DNA of 64,000 bases from Bacillota bacterium (GTDB lineage: Bacteria > Bacillota > Clostridia > Acetivibrionales > JAEXSP01), in contig JAEXSP010000007.1 in assembly GCA_023453795.1 (NCBI GenBank), positions 1 through 64,000 of the forward strand, written 5' to 3'. The notes under the pieces were generated by a model. It saw only the letters and a program-made list of their open reading frames with translations. It was not told where the DNA came from and searched no databases. Below, one piece after another: positions 52,675-61,491 of this stretch (position 1 is the first letter of the stretch; every line of letters starts with the position of its first letter). The position numbers were made by a program, and so were the translations under genes.

Positions 52675-52836
52675 ATGTGCAAAAAGGAAACAAATATGAA
52701 AAAAACAAATGCGATTAACAATGCGAATAACAATGAGGAGTTCGTAATTCCAAATGAAGCAGCATGTTCTCCCGAATTTTCAGAAGGTTGTATTATAGCG
52801 GAAGACGAGACCGATAATGAACTTGAAGAAAAGTAA
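52675..52836 (+). CDS. 53-aa acidic, Asn-rich peptide of unknown function
   Basis: ATG with GGAGGTG 6 bp upstream and a TAA stop. The N-terminus is basic (MCKKETNMKKTN), the middle Asn-rich (AINNANNNEEF), the C-terminus acidic (EDETDNELEEK). Cys residues at positions 2, 31 and 39. It ends 36 bp before korA-like and may be cotranscribed. It could be a small Fe-S or regulatory partner of the oxidoreductase or a peptide precursor; nothing decisive is visible. The 257 bp before it hold no other gene. Confidence 0.6.
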   Translation: MCKKETNMKKTNAINNANNNEEFVIPNEAACSPEFSEGCIIAEDETDNELEEK

Positions 52837-52871
52837 AGGCGCGTCATAATATGTAAACAAGAGGTGGAGTC

Positions 52872-54548
52872 GTGAATTACAATATTCTGATAGGTGGATC
52901 TGCAGGACAGGGAGTTGATACGGTTTCTGCAATTTTAGAAAGAATTATAAAAAGACAGGGCTTCGAGGTTTTTACTATAAGAGACTACATGTCAAGAGTA
53001 AGAGGCGGGCATAATTATATACAAGTCCGTTTCGGTAATGAGAAAATTTATTCGCATAAGGATGAAATAGACGGTATTATAGCAATGAATGATGAAACCA
53101 TTGAAAATCACATTGATAGGCTTAATTCCAGTGGTTTCATCATTTGTGACGAAGAAATCAACTATGAGGACGATAAAATTCTTAAGTTATCTTTAAAGCA
53201 AACAGCTAAAGCTTCGGGGAATATTAAAGCATTTGGAAGTGTTGCAATAGGTTCTGCTTTGGAACTGTTTGGGATAAGTGAAGCAGGAAGTGAAAAGGTT
53301 TTCGGGGAATTCTTTAAAGAGGAAATCGCAAACCAGAATTTCAATGCATTTCAGGCTGGAAGAAAGCTTGTGTCTAAAAGGTTTGATACTCCAACCGTAA
53401 CAAAGGACCGCAGTATATTAATTAATGGTAATGAGGCTGTGGCACTTGGAGCGCTTGCATCGGGATGCAAATTCTATTCAGCTTATCCAATGACACCTTC
53501 GACAAGCATTATGAATTATCTTGCAGCAAAAATGAATGATGCTGAAATTGTTGTTGAGCAGGCTGAAGATGAGATAGCTGCAATCAATATGGCTATCGGA
53601 GCGTCGTATGCAGGAGCAAGGGCAATGACTGGGACTTCGGGAGGGGGCTTTTCCCTGATGGTTGAGGGATTGGGCCTGTCAGGAATGCTTGAGGTACCCC
53701 TTGTTATTGCTGAAGTACAACGACCTGGTCCAACTACAGGGTTCCCGACAAGGACAGAACAAAGTGATCTGAAATTTGTGATTTCTGCTTCTCAAGGAGA
53801 ATTCCCGCGGATGGTTATTGCGTTAAGAAATGCCGAAGATGCTTTTTATCAGACCATTAGGGCATTTAATATCGCTGATAAATACCAGATGCCGGTGATT
53901 CTTTTGAGTGATCAGTTTTTATCAGACTCGACAGTAACATTTAAGCCGTTTGATTTTGATATTGTTAAGAATGATGCTTTTATAAGTACTTATGAATATT
54001 CGGATGATAAGCCGTATAAAAGATATGAAATTACACCGTCAGGTATTTCACCAAGACTTATACCCGGCCTGAATCCAGGGGCGACTGTTCTTGTTGATAG
54101 TGACGAACATGATGAGTGGGGTCATATAACTGAATCTGCATCTGTCAGGAACCATATGGTTACTAAGAGAATGCGGAAGCTTGAAATGTTGAAAGAAGAG
54201 CTGCAAGAGCCTTTATTTATAGGTGAAGAGGATTGTGAGGTCCTGTTACTTGCGTGGGGTTCGACATGGGGGCCCGTAACTGAAGCAATCAGCAAGCTTA
54301 ACGAAAGTAAGGTTAAAAAATACGGTGCTCTTGTCTTTGGAGATATTTGGCCTTTACCTGTAAAATCGCTTATTGAAAAAGCAGGAAAAGCAAAAATGGT
54401 AATAAATGTTGAGCAGAATGCCACCGGTCAGCTTGCATCAATTGTTTCGGAAATAACAGGCATATTCTGTGATACCAGTATTCTTAAATTTGACGGACGT
54501 CCGATGAGCTCCCAATACATTTACAGGGAAGTAAGGGGGAAGAAATAA
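52872..54548 (+). CDS. 2-oxoacid:ferredoxin oxidoreductase, fused gamma-alpha subunit (KorA type)
   Basis: 558 aa. Residues 1-180 are the gamma domain (ILIGGSAGQGVDTVSAIL, RDYMSRVRGGHNYIQVRFG). From about 187, the alpha domain starts GNEAVALGALASGCKFYSAYPMTPSTSIMNYL and includes EQAEDEIAAINMAIGASYAGARAMTGTSGGG. The fusion is typical of two-subunit 2-oxoglutarate/2-oxoacid enzymes. GTG start with GAGGTGGAG. Unlike the enzyme at 18484 there is no ferredoxin subunit gene. Substrate could be 2-oxoglutarate or 2-oxobutyrate from C-S lyases; not decidable here. Confidence 0.9.
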   Translation: MNYNILIGGSAGQGVDTVSAILERIIKRQGFEVFTIRDYMSRVRGGHNYIQVRFGNEKIYSHKDEIDGIIAMNDETIENHIDRLNSSGFIICDEEINYEDDKILKLSLKQTAKASGNIKAFGSVAIGSALELFGISEAGSEKVFGEFFKEEIANQNFNAFQAGRKLVSKRFDTPTVTKDRSILINGNEAVALGALASGCKFYSAYPMTPSTSIMNYLAAKMNDAEIVVEQAEDEIAAINMAIGASYAGARAMTGTSGGGFSLMVEGLGLSGMLEVPLVIAEVQRPGPTTGFPTRTEQSDLKFVISASQGEFPRMVIALRNAEDAFYQTIRAFNIADKYQMPVILLSDQFLSDSTVTFKPFDFDIVKNDAFISTYEYSDDKPYKRYEITPSGISPRLIPGLNPGATVLVDSDEHDEWGHITESASVRNHMVTKRMRKLEMLKEELQEPLFIGEEDCEVLLLAWGSTWGPVTEAISKLNESKVKKYGALVFGDIWPLPVKSLIEKAGKAKMVINVEQNATGQLASIVSEITGIFCDTSILKFDGRPMSSQYIYREVRGKK

Positions 54549-54550
54549 AC

Positions 54551-55402
54551 ATGTGCGACTTGAATTTTAAAATATCAGAAACTGCATGGTGCCCCGGATG
54601 CGGAGATTTTGCCATAATAGAATCATTAAAAGCTGCGCTGGAGAAGCTGGGTAAAAAACCACATGAAGTTTTAGTTGTAGGTGGAATAGGGCAGGCTGCA
54701 AAGACTCCGCAGTATATCAATACAAACGGTTTTTGCGGTCTTCATGGGAGGGCACTTCCCCCGGCTGTAGCTGCAAAAATTGTTAACAGCGAGCTTACTG
54801 TAATTGTCGATACCGGTGACGGCGATTCTTATGGTGAAGGCGGAAATCACTTTATTCATAATATAAGAAGAAATGTGGATATAACACACTTTGTTCATGA
54901 CAATCAGATATATGGACTGACCAAAGGCCAGGCATCTCCGACTACAGATATCAGTCATATTACAGATGTTCAGGTAACTGGAAATATAAATGAACCATTA
55001 AATCCAATGCTTTTGGCAATATCCATGGGTGCAGGATTTGTTGCAAGAGCTTTCAGCGGAGATATGGAGCATTTGACTTCAATAATGATAGAAGCCATAA
55101 AATACAAGGGATATGCACTGGTTGACATTCTTCAGCCTTGTGTAAGTTTCAATAAAGTAAATACTTTTCAGTGGTACACTAAACGTGTCTATAAGATTGA
55201 TGAGAGTTACGATCCCACTGACAAGCTAAAGGCCATGGAAAAGGCTATGGAATGGGGTGACCGCATACCTTTGGGAATACTGTATAAAAAGGAGAAGCAG
55301 GTATTTAACGACAAAATTGAATTCTTAAAAGGAAACCAGGTTCTTATTGAAAAGGAAACGGATATGAAAAAAATCCGAAGCTATCTCAAGGATTTTGAAT
55401 AA
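54551..55402 (+). CDS. 2-oxoacid:ferredoxin oxidoreductase, beta subunit (KorB type)
   Basis: 283 aa. CPGCGDFAIIESLKAAL provides two cluster cysteines, GDGDSYGEGGNHF and VHDNQIYGLTKGQASPTT the TPP/Mg site, and PCVSFNKVNTF a further cysteine. Begins 2 bp after the alpha subunit stop. Together they form an alpha2-beta2-type enzyme. The usual Kor/OorD ferredoxin subunit is absent. Confidence 0.9.
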   Translation: MCDLNFKISETAWCPGCGDFAIIESLKAALEKLGKKPHEVLVVGGIGQAAKTPQYINTNGFCGLHGRALPPAVAAKIVNSELTVIVDTGDGDSYGEGGNHFIHNIRRNVDITHFVHDNQIYGLTKGQASPTTDISHITDVQVTGNINEPLNPMLLAISMGAGFVARAFSGDMEHLTSIMIEAIKYKGYALVDILQPCVSFNKVNTFQWYTKRVYKIDESYDPTDKLKAMEKAMEWGDRIPLGILYKKEKQVFNDKIEFLKGNQVLIEKETDMKKIRSYLKDFE

Positions 55403-55492
55403 TGATATTTCAGAGAAGAATTAAGTTGTTAATAGTGTTCAATTCGCTAACCTTAGAAGTATTTAGCCCAAGCATAAATTATTACAAATATA

Positions 55493-55544
55493 TTGACAAA
55501 TTAATGAAGAAGGATTAAAATAAATACTACAAAACAAATATGAT
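55493..55544 (+). promoter_or_regulatory. promoter and candidate operator of the SsuABC-like operon
   Basis: TTGACA (55493-55498), 17 bp, TAAAAT (55516-55521); then 8-5-8 element ATACTACA (55524-55531), AAACA, AATATGAT (55537-55544). The promoter layout is the same as at metQ and nifB. Confidence 0.65.
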
Positions 55545-55572
55545 TACTATGGTTTAAAACTTCTCATAATAA

Positions 55573-55640
55573 GGTTGACCGGAAATACTGGAGACCAAAT
55601 TTTTCCCTCGTAGATACGATGGTGAATTTGGTTTTTTTTA
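55573..55640 (+). promoter_or_regulatory. candidate antiterminator hairpin plus terminator in the ssuA-like leader
   Basis: Hairpin: GGT, TGA, CCGG, loop AAATA, CTGG, AG, ACC (55573-55596). Terminator: ACCAAATT (55594-55601) pairs with AATTTGGT (55625-55632), with an inner CGTA/TACG stem, then TTTTTTTA. The closing ACC is shared by both structures. It lies about 45-110 nt after the promoter, so most transcripts should stop here unless relieved. Confidence 0.65.
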
Positions 55641-55657
55641 TGCAAAAATACATAGCA

Positions 55658-55678
55658 AACTGATAGAAATAGTATGGT
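55658..55678 (+). promoter_or_regulatory. second candidate operator before the ssuA-like gene
   Basis: AACTGATA (55658-55665), GAAAT, AGTATGGT (55671-55678). The inner 14 bases equal those of the nifB-like element at 35472-35485. No separate promoter is obvious between it and the gene. Confidence 0.55.
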
Positions 55679-55799
55679 AAGTTGATGTATAAAAGTTGAG
55701 TGCAGCAGGGCACATTTTAAAGCACCGATAATAACCAACGATTGGAATCTCGTATAAATTAATATAAAACAATACGAAGAGCAGAAAGGTGGAGTTAAA

Positions 55800-56819
55800 A
55801 TGAAAAGAAGTAAAAAGTTAAGCTTTCTTGCAAGTGTTCTGGCTGTCTCGTTAGCATTAATAGTATTGCTTACTCAGCAATTTGCCAGTGCTTCAGGCAC
55901 CACAACAAAGTATAAATACGGAAAGCTAAAAATCCAGGCGCTGGGAGGCGGAGCCTGCGGTGCACCATCCTATGTTGCATATGAAAAAGGCTTCTTTAAG
56001 GAGGAAGGCTTGGATGTCCAGCTTGTAAGCGGAACCTTTGATGCACTTAGAACAGGACTTGGAACAGGTGAATTTACTGTAGCAAACGGTGACTTCCAGT
56101 TCTTCCCCTCAATTCAACAGGGACTTAACCTAAGAATAATTGGAGGATTACATAAGGGCTGTATCAGACTTGTTGTTCCGAAGAATTCTCCAATTAAAAC
56201 TTCTAAAGACCTGAAGGGCAAGAGAATAGGGGTTGATGAGATTGGCGGCACACCAATGTCGGTTACCACCATTGTCCTTGCAAATGCAGGAATAGACTCT
56301 AAAAAAGGAGTTACATGGAAGCCGTATCCGTTGGATCAGATGACTAAAGCAGTAAGCAAGGGAGAGATAGATGCCTTTGCTGCATGGGATCCTTATGGAG
56401 TACTTGCAGAGAAAAACGAAGGCTACAGAACTCTTTCAGACATCTCTACAGATCCTCTTTTTGCAGGCAAGAGCTGCTGCTTCCTCTATGCTTCTCAAAA
56501 GCAGATAGACAAGAATCCGGAAAGAGTGCAGGCGATTGCAAAGGCTTATAGGAAAGCTACCCAGTGGATCAAGGCTCATCCGGAGGAAACCGCAAAACTT
56601 GAAATAGAAAAGAAATATGTAGCAACGAAAGATCTTAAGCTTCTTACGGAACTTATCAAATCATACAACTATGAGTATACAACAACAGCTGCCAAGGCAG
56701 ATACAAAGTATTTTGTAAAACAATTCAAGAAGACCGGTTTTCTGAAGAAGGACACTGATGCTGATAAGTTTGCCGATAAGGTTTATTATGATGTTTTTAA
56801 GAAATTGACAAAAAAATAA
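55800..56819 (+). CDS. SsuA/NMT1-like ABC transporter substrate-binding protein
   Basis: 339 aa. Cleavable signal peptide (KRSKKLSFLASVLAVSLALIV..., likely cut after ASA near 32) without a lipobox. The mature domain is the sulfonate/nitrate/taurine type: ALGGGACGAPSYVAYEKGFF, FKEEGLDVQLVSG, DLKGKRIGVDEIGGTPMSV, GEIDAFAAWDPYG. Several unusual cysteines occur (GGACGAP, HKGCIR, SCCF). Permease and ATPase genes follow. A sulfonate, sulfate ester or methylthio compound fits the regulon; ligand not provable. GAAAGGTGGAG site. Confidence 0.87.
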   Translation: MKRSKKLSFLASVLAVSLALIVLLTQQFASASGTTTKYKYGKLKIQALGGGACGAPSYVAYEKGFFKEEGLDVQLVSGTFDALRTGLGTGEFTVANGDFQFFPSIQQGLNLRIIGGLHKGCIRLVVPKNSPIKTSKDLKGKRIGVDEIGGTPMSVTTIVLANAGIDSKKGVTWKPYPLDQMTKAVSKGEIDAFAAWDPYGVLAEKNEGYRTLSDISTDPLFAGKSCCFLYASQKQIDKNPERVQAIAKAYRKATQWIKAHPEETAKLEIEKKYVATKDLKLLTELIKSYNYEYTTTAAKADTKYFVKQFKKTGFLKKDTDADKFADKVYYDVFKKLTKK

Positions 56820-56832
56820 TTATAAAGATTCC

Positions 56833-56875
56833 AACCGCTTGTTTTGCCGTTGTAATGATTAAAACAGGCGGTTTT
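56833..56875 (+). terminator. intercistronic hairpin between binding-protein and permease genes
   Basis: AACCGCTTGTTTT (56833-56845) pairs with AAAACAGGCGGTT (56861-56873), 12 of 13 positions, followed by TT. Probably a partial terminator that keeps the binding protein in excess over the permease. Confidence 0.6.
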
Positions 56876-56921
56876 GGAGTCGGATATGCTCATTAGCCTT
56901 TTAGAAAAGGAGGATGAATTT

Positions 56922-57986
56922 ATGAGCACTTTTGAAGAAACTATTGAGGAAATTGACAGGATTCGGAGTATACAGGAGCCGGATGTAAATAACAAAAAGA
57001 ATAAAGTATTTTCCAAGGAGTGGTATGCTCTTAAGGAGAAATATTGGAAAAAGCCCTCGGCTGTATGGCCGTTGCTGCAGATTATACCATTCGGGGCAGC
57101 GCTTGCAGTCAATTTTCTGCTTCCTACTGTACAGGAGGTTGAAGTGTTTCCCTACAGGGTTTTCCTTGTTATGGTAATGGCCTTTCTTGGGGGATCTTAT
57201 ATTTTGTCTTTCTTCAATAAAAAGATAAAACTGATTATCAATCATAAAGCACAGTTCTATTTTGCCTTAGGCTTGATTCTTATTGCATGGGATGTTCTTA
57301 CAGCCAAATCAAATACACTTCCGCTGCCCTTTTTCCCAAGCCTCGCTCAAATAATCCAGGTTATGGTCGAGGATTATCAAACACTGCTGATCAGTACCTT
57401 TTATTCACTCAGGCTGCTGGCATTAGGATTTGCTATAGGTACTGCTTTAGGACTGATAACCGGTGTTCTTGTCGGTTGGTATAAGCAGTGGGGGTATTGG
57501 TTCTTTCCCTTCTTGAAGGTAATAGGAATTGTGCCCGCTATTGCGTGGATCGGCATTGTTATGTTTATATTTTCTTCTTTTTATACCGAGGTTTTTCTGA
57601 TTGTGCTCTGCGTATGGTTTCCTGTTGCTTTCATGACGAGTACGGGAATAGTGAACATTCAGAAATCCTATTTTGAGGCTGCAAAGACCTTAGGCGCAAA
57701 TGAATGGTTCCTGATATTCAAGGTTGCTTTACCTGCAGCAATGCCTTCTATATTCGTAGGTATTTATACAGCTATAAGCGTTTCCTTTGCAACACTTGTA
57801 GTATCTGAGATGATAGGCGCGGTTGCAGGCCTTGGGTGGTATATAAACTGGGCGAAAAGCTGGTCGGACTATGGAAAGGTATTTGCTTCAATCATCGTAA
57901 TGTTTATTGTATTTTCATTGGTTATGGGACTTATCTTTAAAATAAGGGACAGAATTTTAATCTGGCAAAAGGGGCTGTTAAAATGA
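56922..57986 (+). CDS. SsuC/TauC-like ABC transporter permease
   Basis: 354 aa from ATG 56922 (AGGAGG 8 bp upstream); the frame is open to a TTG at 56874. An extra N-terminal part of about 110 residues with two membrane helices precedes the standard domain (helices from about 113), making it about 90 residues longer than SsuC. EAA loop EAAKTLGANEWFLIFKVALPAAMPSI. The stop overlaps the ATPase start (ATGA). Confidence 0.87.
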   Translation: MSTFEETIEEIDRIRSIQEPDVNNKKNKVFSKEWYALKEKYWKKPSAVWPLLQIIPFGAALAVNFLLPTVQEVEVFPYRVFLVMVMAFLGGSYILSFFNKKIKLIINHKAQFYFALGLILIAWDVLTAKSNTLPLPFFPSLAQIIQVMVEDYQTLLISTFYSLRLLALGFAIGTALGLITGVLVGWYKQWGYWFFPFLKVIGIVPAIAWIGIVMFIFSSFYTEVFLIVLCVWFPVAFMTSTGIVNIQKSYFEAAKTLGANEWFLIFKVALPAAMPSIFVGIYTAISVSFATLVVSEMIGAVAGLGWYINWAKSWSDYGKVFASIIVMFIVFSLVMGLIFKIRDRILIWQKGLLK

Positions 57987-58786
57987 CATCATTATCTTCA
58001 GCAGTAAAACTTGGCAATATTAAGATTGATCATGTCTGCAGGACGTATATCGATGCAAACGGCAATATGGTAGAGGCATTGCAGAACGTAAGTATGGATA
58101 TACATGCAGGTGAATTTGTTTCTCTGATAGGACCGTCCGGCTGCGGAAAAACTACTTTGCTGCGTCTGATTGCAGGACTGGATAAGCCTCAGTCAGGGGA
58201 ACTGCTTCTGGATGGAAGTAAAATAGAAGGTACGCACCATGAGAGAGGGTTGGTTTTTCAGCAATCCAACCTATTTCCGTGGGCGACGATTGAGAATAAC
58301 ATATCTGCAGGACTGAAGGCTAGAAAGGTTTACAGAGAAAAAAAGCAAGAAATTGCACACTATATAGAGATAGCCGGATTGAAAGGCTTCGAAAAGTCAT
58401 ACCCCCACCAGGTTTCAGGCGGAATGGCTCAACGTGCGTCGCTGGTCAGGGGTTTGATTAATGATCCCAAGGTTTTGCTGCTTGACGAACCTATGGGTGC
58501 ATTGGATTCCTTTACAAGGATAGAGCTTCAGAACAAGCTGCTTGAATTATGGCAGGAAAGAGGGACGACTATGCTTCTTGTAACACATGACGTAGATGAG
58601 GCTATCTACCTAAGCGACAGGATTGTCATAATGACCCCCAGGCCGGGGAAAATAGAAGAAATTATCGATGTTAAGCTGGCAAGGCCGCGTTCCAGAAATG
58701 GTGTGGATTTTATGGCGCTTCGCTCCATAATACTTGAGAAGCTGCACCTTGTGAGTGCTGCCAGACAGCTGGAATATTATCTGTGA
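57983..58786 (+). CDS. SsuB/TauB-like ABC transporter ATPase
   Basis: 267 aa. Walker A GPSGCGKTTLL, Q-loop FQQSNLFPW, signature VSGGMAQRASL, Walker B VLLLDEPMGALDS, H-loop VTHDVDEAIYLSD: the nitrate/sulfonate/taurine subfamily. No regulatory C-terminal domain. Translationally coupled to the permease. Completes the importer that shares regulatory motifs with the nitrogenase-like cluster. Confidence 0.92.
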   Translation: MTSLSSAVKLGNIKIDHVCRTYIDANGNMVEALQNVSMDIHAGEFVSLIGPSGCGKTTLLRLIAGLDKPQSGELLLDGSKIEGTHHERGLVFQQSNLFPWATIENNISAGLKARKVYREKKQEIAHYIEIAGLKGFEKSYPHQVSGGMAQRASLVRGLINDPKVLLLDEPMGALDSFTRIELQNKLLELWQERGTTMLLVTHDVDEAIYLSDRIVIMTPRPGKIEEIIDVKLARPRSRNGVDFMALRSIILEKLHLVSAARQLEYYL

Positions 58787-58826
58787 GCCGGATAACTGAA
58801 CGTTTTCCGGCCCAATGCGTTAATGA

Positions 58827-60575
58827 TTATTTGATTTTAATTAATGAGCTGAAATCCAATGAATCGATTACAGTTTTGTCCGAGCTTTCTTTATGCCCGC
58901 TAATGTTGAAAAACATAAATTTAATTTTAACTTTTTTGTTTTCATCAGTAAATATCATATATTTTTCTTCAAGTGCGTTATTATAGTTTTCATCGAATTG
59001 CTCATTGAGCTTATCCGCATAAACTTTGAGGTTTTGCCGGTATATTTCCTTTCCATTATAGGTAAGAGTGTACTCATTACTTAGCCGATCATATTTTGAC
59101 TTCAGCTTATAACCTTTAAATAAGGCTTCTCCGGTATATGTTGAGTTATACATGAAGTCATAGCCCTTAACCTCTGAAATGTTTGAATATTCCTTCACAT
59201 AGTATGAAAAATATTTCTCTAGTAGGTAATTATTCTTTTCATAAGGTATGCCGAAGGTTTTCCTCAAGGTTTTATCATTCAGTTCGAAGTCCTTTGGAAG
59301 ATATCTTACATCTCTTAAACTATGGTTTTTATCAAAATATTCAAGTATTCCTATTATTTCTGTGCCATCCTTTTGGTTTATTTCCCTCTTGGGTTTTACT
59401 ATCCTCGAGTCGGTTAACATTCCATATTTGACAAGTATCTTGGAAAATCTCTGGTTCTGGCTGAATTTCGATATGGTATAAGCGCTGGTAGGTCCAACTA
59501 TTGAAATAAGCATAACGATTGAAAGTGAAACAGGAATGATAATATTTCTTTTGATTTTGGATAAATTCAAGTAAGTCATAATTCCTGTGACCCATAGAGC
59601 AGCAAGGATTACAAAGTATCTGTATTCAGTAATGCCATACGAACTTATCCTTATCCAGACAGCAATGTACAGCATAATTAACAACGGAATGACCAATTTC
59701 GGAAACCAGAAAATAAACGTTTTAGCCCACTTGCTTCCTTCTTTCAGGGGGGATGCCAGAAACATGACTATTATGCTTACCATGCAGTACCACAAAACCA
59801 GCTGCGCTACAAGCCCTACAGGCCACTTCAGGGTTATTATGATCTTGATAAAATAGATGTACAAAATTGTTGTATAGGCTAAGATCAGGGGCATTACGAT
59901 GTATAGGAGCAGTATCCTGAGTAAAGCAGGTAAACTGTCGGAATCCAGGTTCTGGGTTTTTAAAGGTACTCCGGCAAGAAAGTGGGTTGGTGCAAAGATG
60001 CCTGCAAGTACCAGAAAGACGTAGAAATAAAGTTTATCATATACTTTAATATCAAGAAGTGCATCAACTGTAAACAGAATCAGAAATATTCCGATCAGAA
60101 GGACCGCAGAGAATAAAACAGATGTAAAAAACCTTGTAATAAGCCTGACAACATATAGTTCAAAAAAGTCTCTTCTGTAAAAGTAAGGTATGACAATAGC
60201 TGCAAGGTAGAAAATGGCTGACAGTATAATATATCTTGTTATAGGTACCATATCGAAATCTGTTAAGAAGAAAAAGTAATATATGGCAAGGAAAGCGGCA
60301 CTGCACAAATAAAGCACTGCTTCATAAATACTTTTTATATTCTCCTTTTTTTCAATAATGAATTTTACAATTAAGGATACCGGGATACCCATTGCCAGTA
60401 TAAGAGTTATTCGTATCAGGTATTCTTCCAGGCTTCTGCTTATATCTGGATCGAGCTCAATGATTGTAATCAGCATAACAGTTACGGAAAAAGTTAAAAA
60501 CAGCGTTGCAGGAAACCGTATAATACTTTTGTAAAGTGCAGCCAGAGTTCTTTTTATAGTCTCTTTCAGCTTCAT
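58827..60575 (-). CDS. DUF4153-like polytopic membrane protein
   Basis: 582 aa. About 10-11 membrane helices in the first 370 residues, then a soluble C-terminal part of about 210 residues (KYGMLTDSRIVKPKREINQKDGTEIIGILEYFDK onward) without recognisable catalytic motifs. The layout fits DUF4153 proteins, whose function is unknown to me. TTG 60578 and ATG 60575 are alternative starts, served by GGAGG. It is convergent with the SsuABC-like operon and not obviously linked to it. Confidence 0.7.
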   Translation of the reverse strand: MKLKETIKRTLAALYKSIIRFPATLFLTFSVTVMLITIIELDPDISRSLEEYLIRITLILAMGIPVSLIVKFIIEKKENIKSIYEAVLYLCSAAFLAIYYFFFLTDFDMVPITRYIILSAIFYLAAIVIPYFYRRDFFELYVVRLITRFFTSVLFSAVLLIGIFLILFTVDALLDIKVYDKLYFYVFLVLAGIFAPTHFLAGVPLKTQNLDSDSLPALLRILLLYIVMPLILAYTTILYIYFIKIIITLKWPVGLVAQLVLWYCMVSIIVMFLASPLKEGSKWAKTFIFWFPKLVIPLLIMLYIAVWIRISSYGITEYRYFVILAALWVTGIMTYLNLSKIKRNIIIPVSLSIVMLISIVGPTSAYTISKFSQNQRFSKILVKYGMLTDSRIVKPKREINQKDGTEIIGILEYFDKNHSLRDVRYLPKDFELNDKTLRKTFGIPYEKNNYLLEKYFSYYVKEYSNISEVKGYDFMYNSTYTGEALFKGYKLKSKYDRLSNEYTLTYNGKEIYRQNLKVYADKLNEQFDENYNNALEEKYMIFTDENKKVKIKFMFFNISGHKESSDKTVIDSLDFSSLIKIK

Positions 60576-60639
60576 CAAATTGCATCCTCCACATTCATAA
60601 ACCTTTTCTTAATTATACTCTATAATGTTGTTATTTTTC

Positions 60640-60683
60640 CTTAAAATTGTGCTATTATTAGTAAGGACGGCGACGCTTGTTGT
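60640..60683 (+). repeat. truncated left end of the toxin-antitoxin element
   Basis: A short copy of the antisense-RNA promoter and 5' end (TGTGCTATTATTAG, then AAGGACGGCGACGCTTGTTG) that stops where a 97-bp palindromic repeat begins. It shows that the element was once here too and was cut by the repeat or by recombination. Confidence 0.65.
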
Positions 60684-60780
60684 AAACCTCTCCGTCAGTC
60701 TCCGTCTGCCACCTCTCCTGCAGGAGAGGCTAATTCAGGCTCTACCGTGGGAGAGCTGTCACAGAGTGACTGAGAGGGTT
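60684..60780. repeat. 97-bp palindromic repeat, copy 1
   Basis: Begins AAACCTCTCCGTCAGTC and ends GTGACTGAGAGGGTT, which are inverted copies of each other, with an inner CCTCTCCTGCAGGAGAGG palindrome (60712-60729). Same sequence at 62308 and 63084. Non-coding and MITE-like. Each copy precedes a toxin-antitoxin element by about 110-170 bp, or interrupts one. Confidence 0.85.
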
Positions 60781-60931
60781 TTAGTGCCGTTCATGGCATA
60801 TCCGAAGCGTGAAAGCATTTTATACTGCGCAGGGTATTGCTACGTCTCGACTTAACGGCGGTTACGAGGGTTATTACTTCGCTGAAGCGGTCTAAAGTGA
60901 GCAAAAATGTAATTTAAAATATAATTTAAAG

Positions 60932-61042
60932 TTTACATCAGAACCAAATGTGCTATAATATAGATGAGGACGGTGACGCTTGTTGCTGTCAGGTTATAAG
61001 ATGACTAATTATTTTAAACGGTTTTTATTGGACCGTTTTTTT
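60932..61042 (+). ncRNA. candidate antitoxin RNA, copy 1
   Basis: Promoter TTTACA (60932-60937), 16 bp, TATAAT (60954-60959). Expected RNA about 60966-61042, ending in a hairpin AAACGGT (61016-61022) with ACCGTTT (61032-61038) and T7. It converges on the 56-aa ORF and overlaps its last 34 bp. Its 5' end, GGACGGTGACGC...TTGCTGTCAGG, is an inverted copy of a segment in the ORF's 5' leader. Confidence 0.65.
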
Positions 61043-61179
61043 CTTTGTCTTCCAGGCTGTGGTTGAAGCAGCTTATCTGTAATTATCTTCGTAATGACCG
61101 CTACTCCAATCGGTATGAATATGTATTTCACACAACTCACAGCAAAAATACCGATATTCGTGTAAAATTCTCTACCCAT
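61009..61179 (-). CDS. 56-aa candidate type I toxin, copy 1
   Basis: ATG with AAGGAGGTGGTTGAT immediately upstream. The peptide has one membrane helix (about 8-36, IGIFAVSCVKYIFIPIGVAV) and a basic tail (PGRQRKKRSNKNRLK). Promoter TTGAAT (61334-61339), 17 bp, TATAAT (61311-61316) on the minus strand gives a leader of about 125 nt with a TAGATTCCC/GGGAATCTA hairpin (61201-61251). Size, topology, convergent RNA and structured leader match type I toxins; I do not recognise the family. Copies 2 and 3 are at 62616 and 63372. Confidence 0.65.
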   Translation of the reverse strand: MGREFYTNIGIFAVSCVKYIFIPIGVAVITKIITDKLLQPQPGRQRKKRSNKNRLK

Positions 61180-61491
61180 ATCAACCACCTCCTTCCTTAG
61201 TAGATTCCCTGCAGCAACTATAACGTCACCGCCCCCATGTGCGGGAATCTATAAAAAAGGAGCCTGTATAGACAAACCACCATCTAAACCTGATTGCTTG
61301 CCACACGTAAATTATATCCTAATGAGGTAATATATTCAATAATTATTGCAAACATTTGTTCTTTTATTTATGAGTAGCCTGTCTTTTACCTAAAAGGTTG
61401 TACTAACCTGTTTATAACTGAAAATAATGGGTATAAATTATTGCCAAATAATTATCATTAATATGTTTATAGAAAGGGAGGTTTATTATTT

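Noticed and set aside
61447..61461. Fur box ahead of the 105-aa protein gene
   Set aside because: Only a partial match in a very AT-rich stretch; not enough to claim iron regulation.
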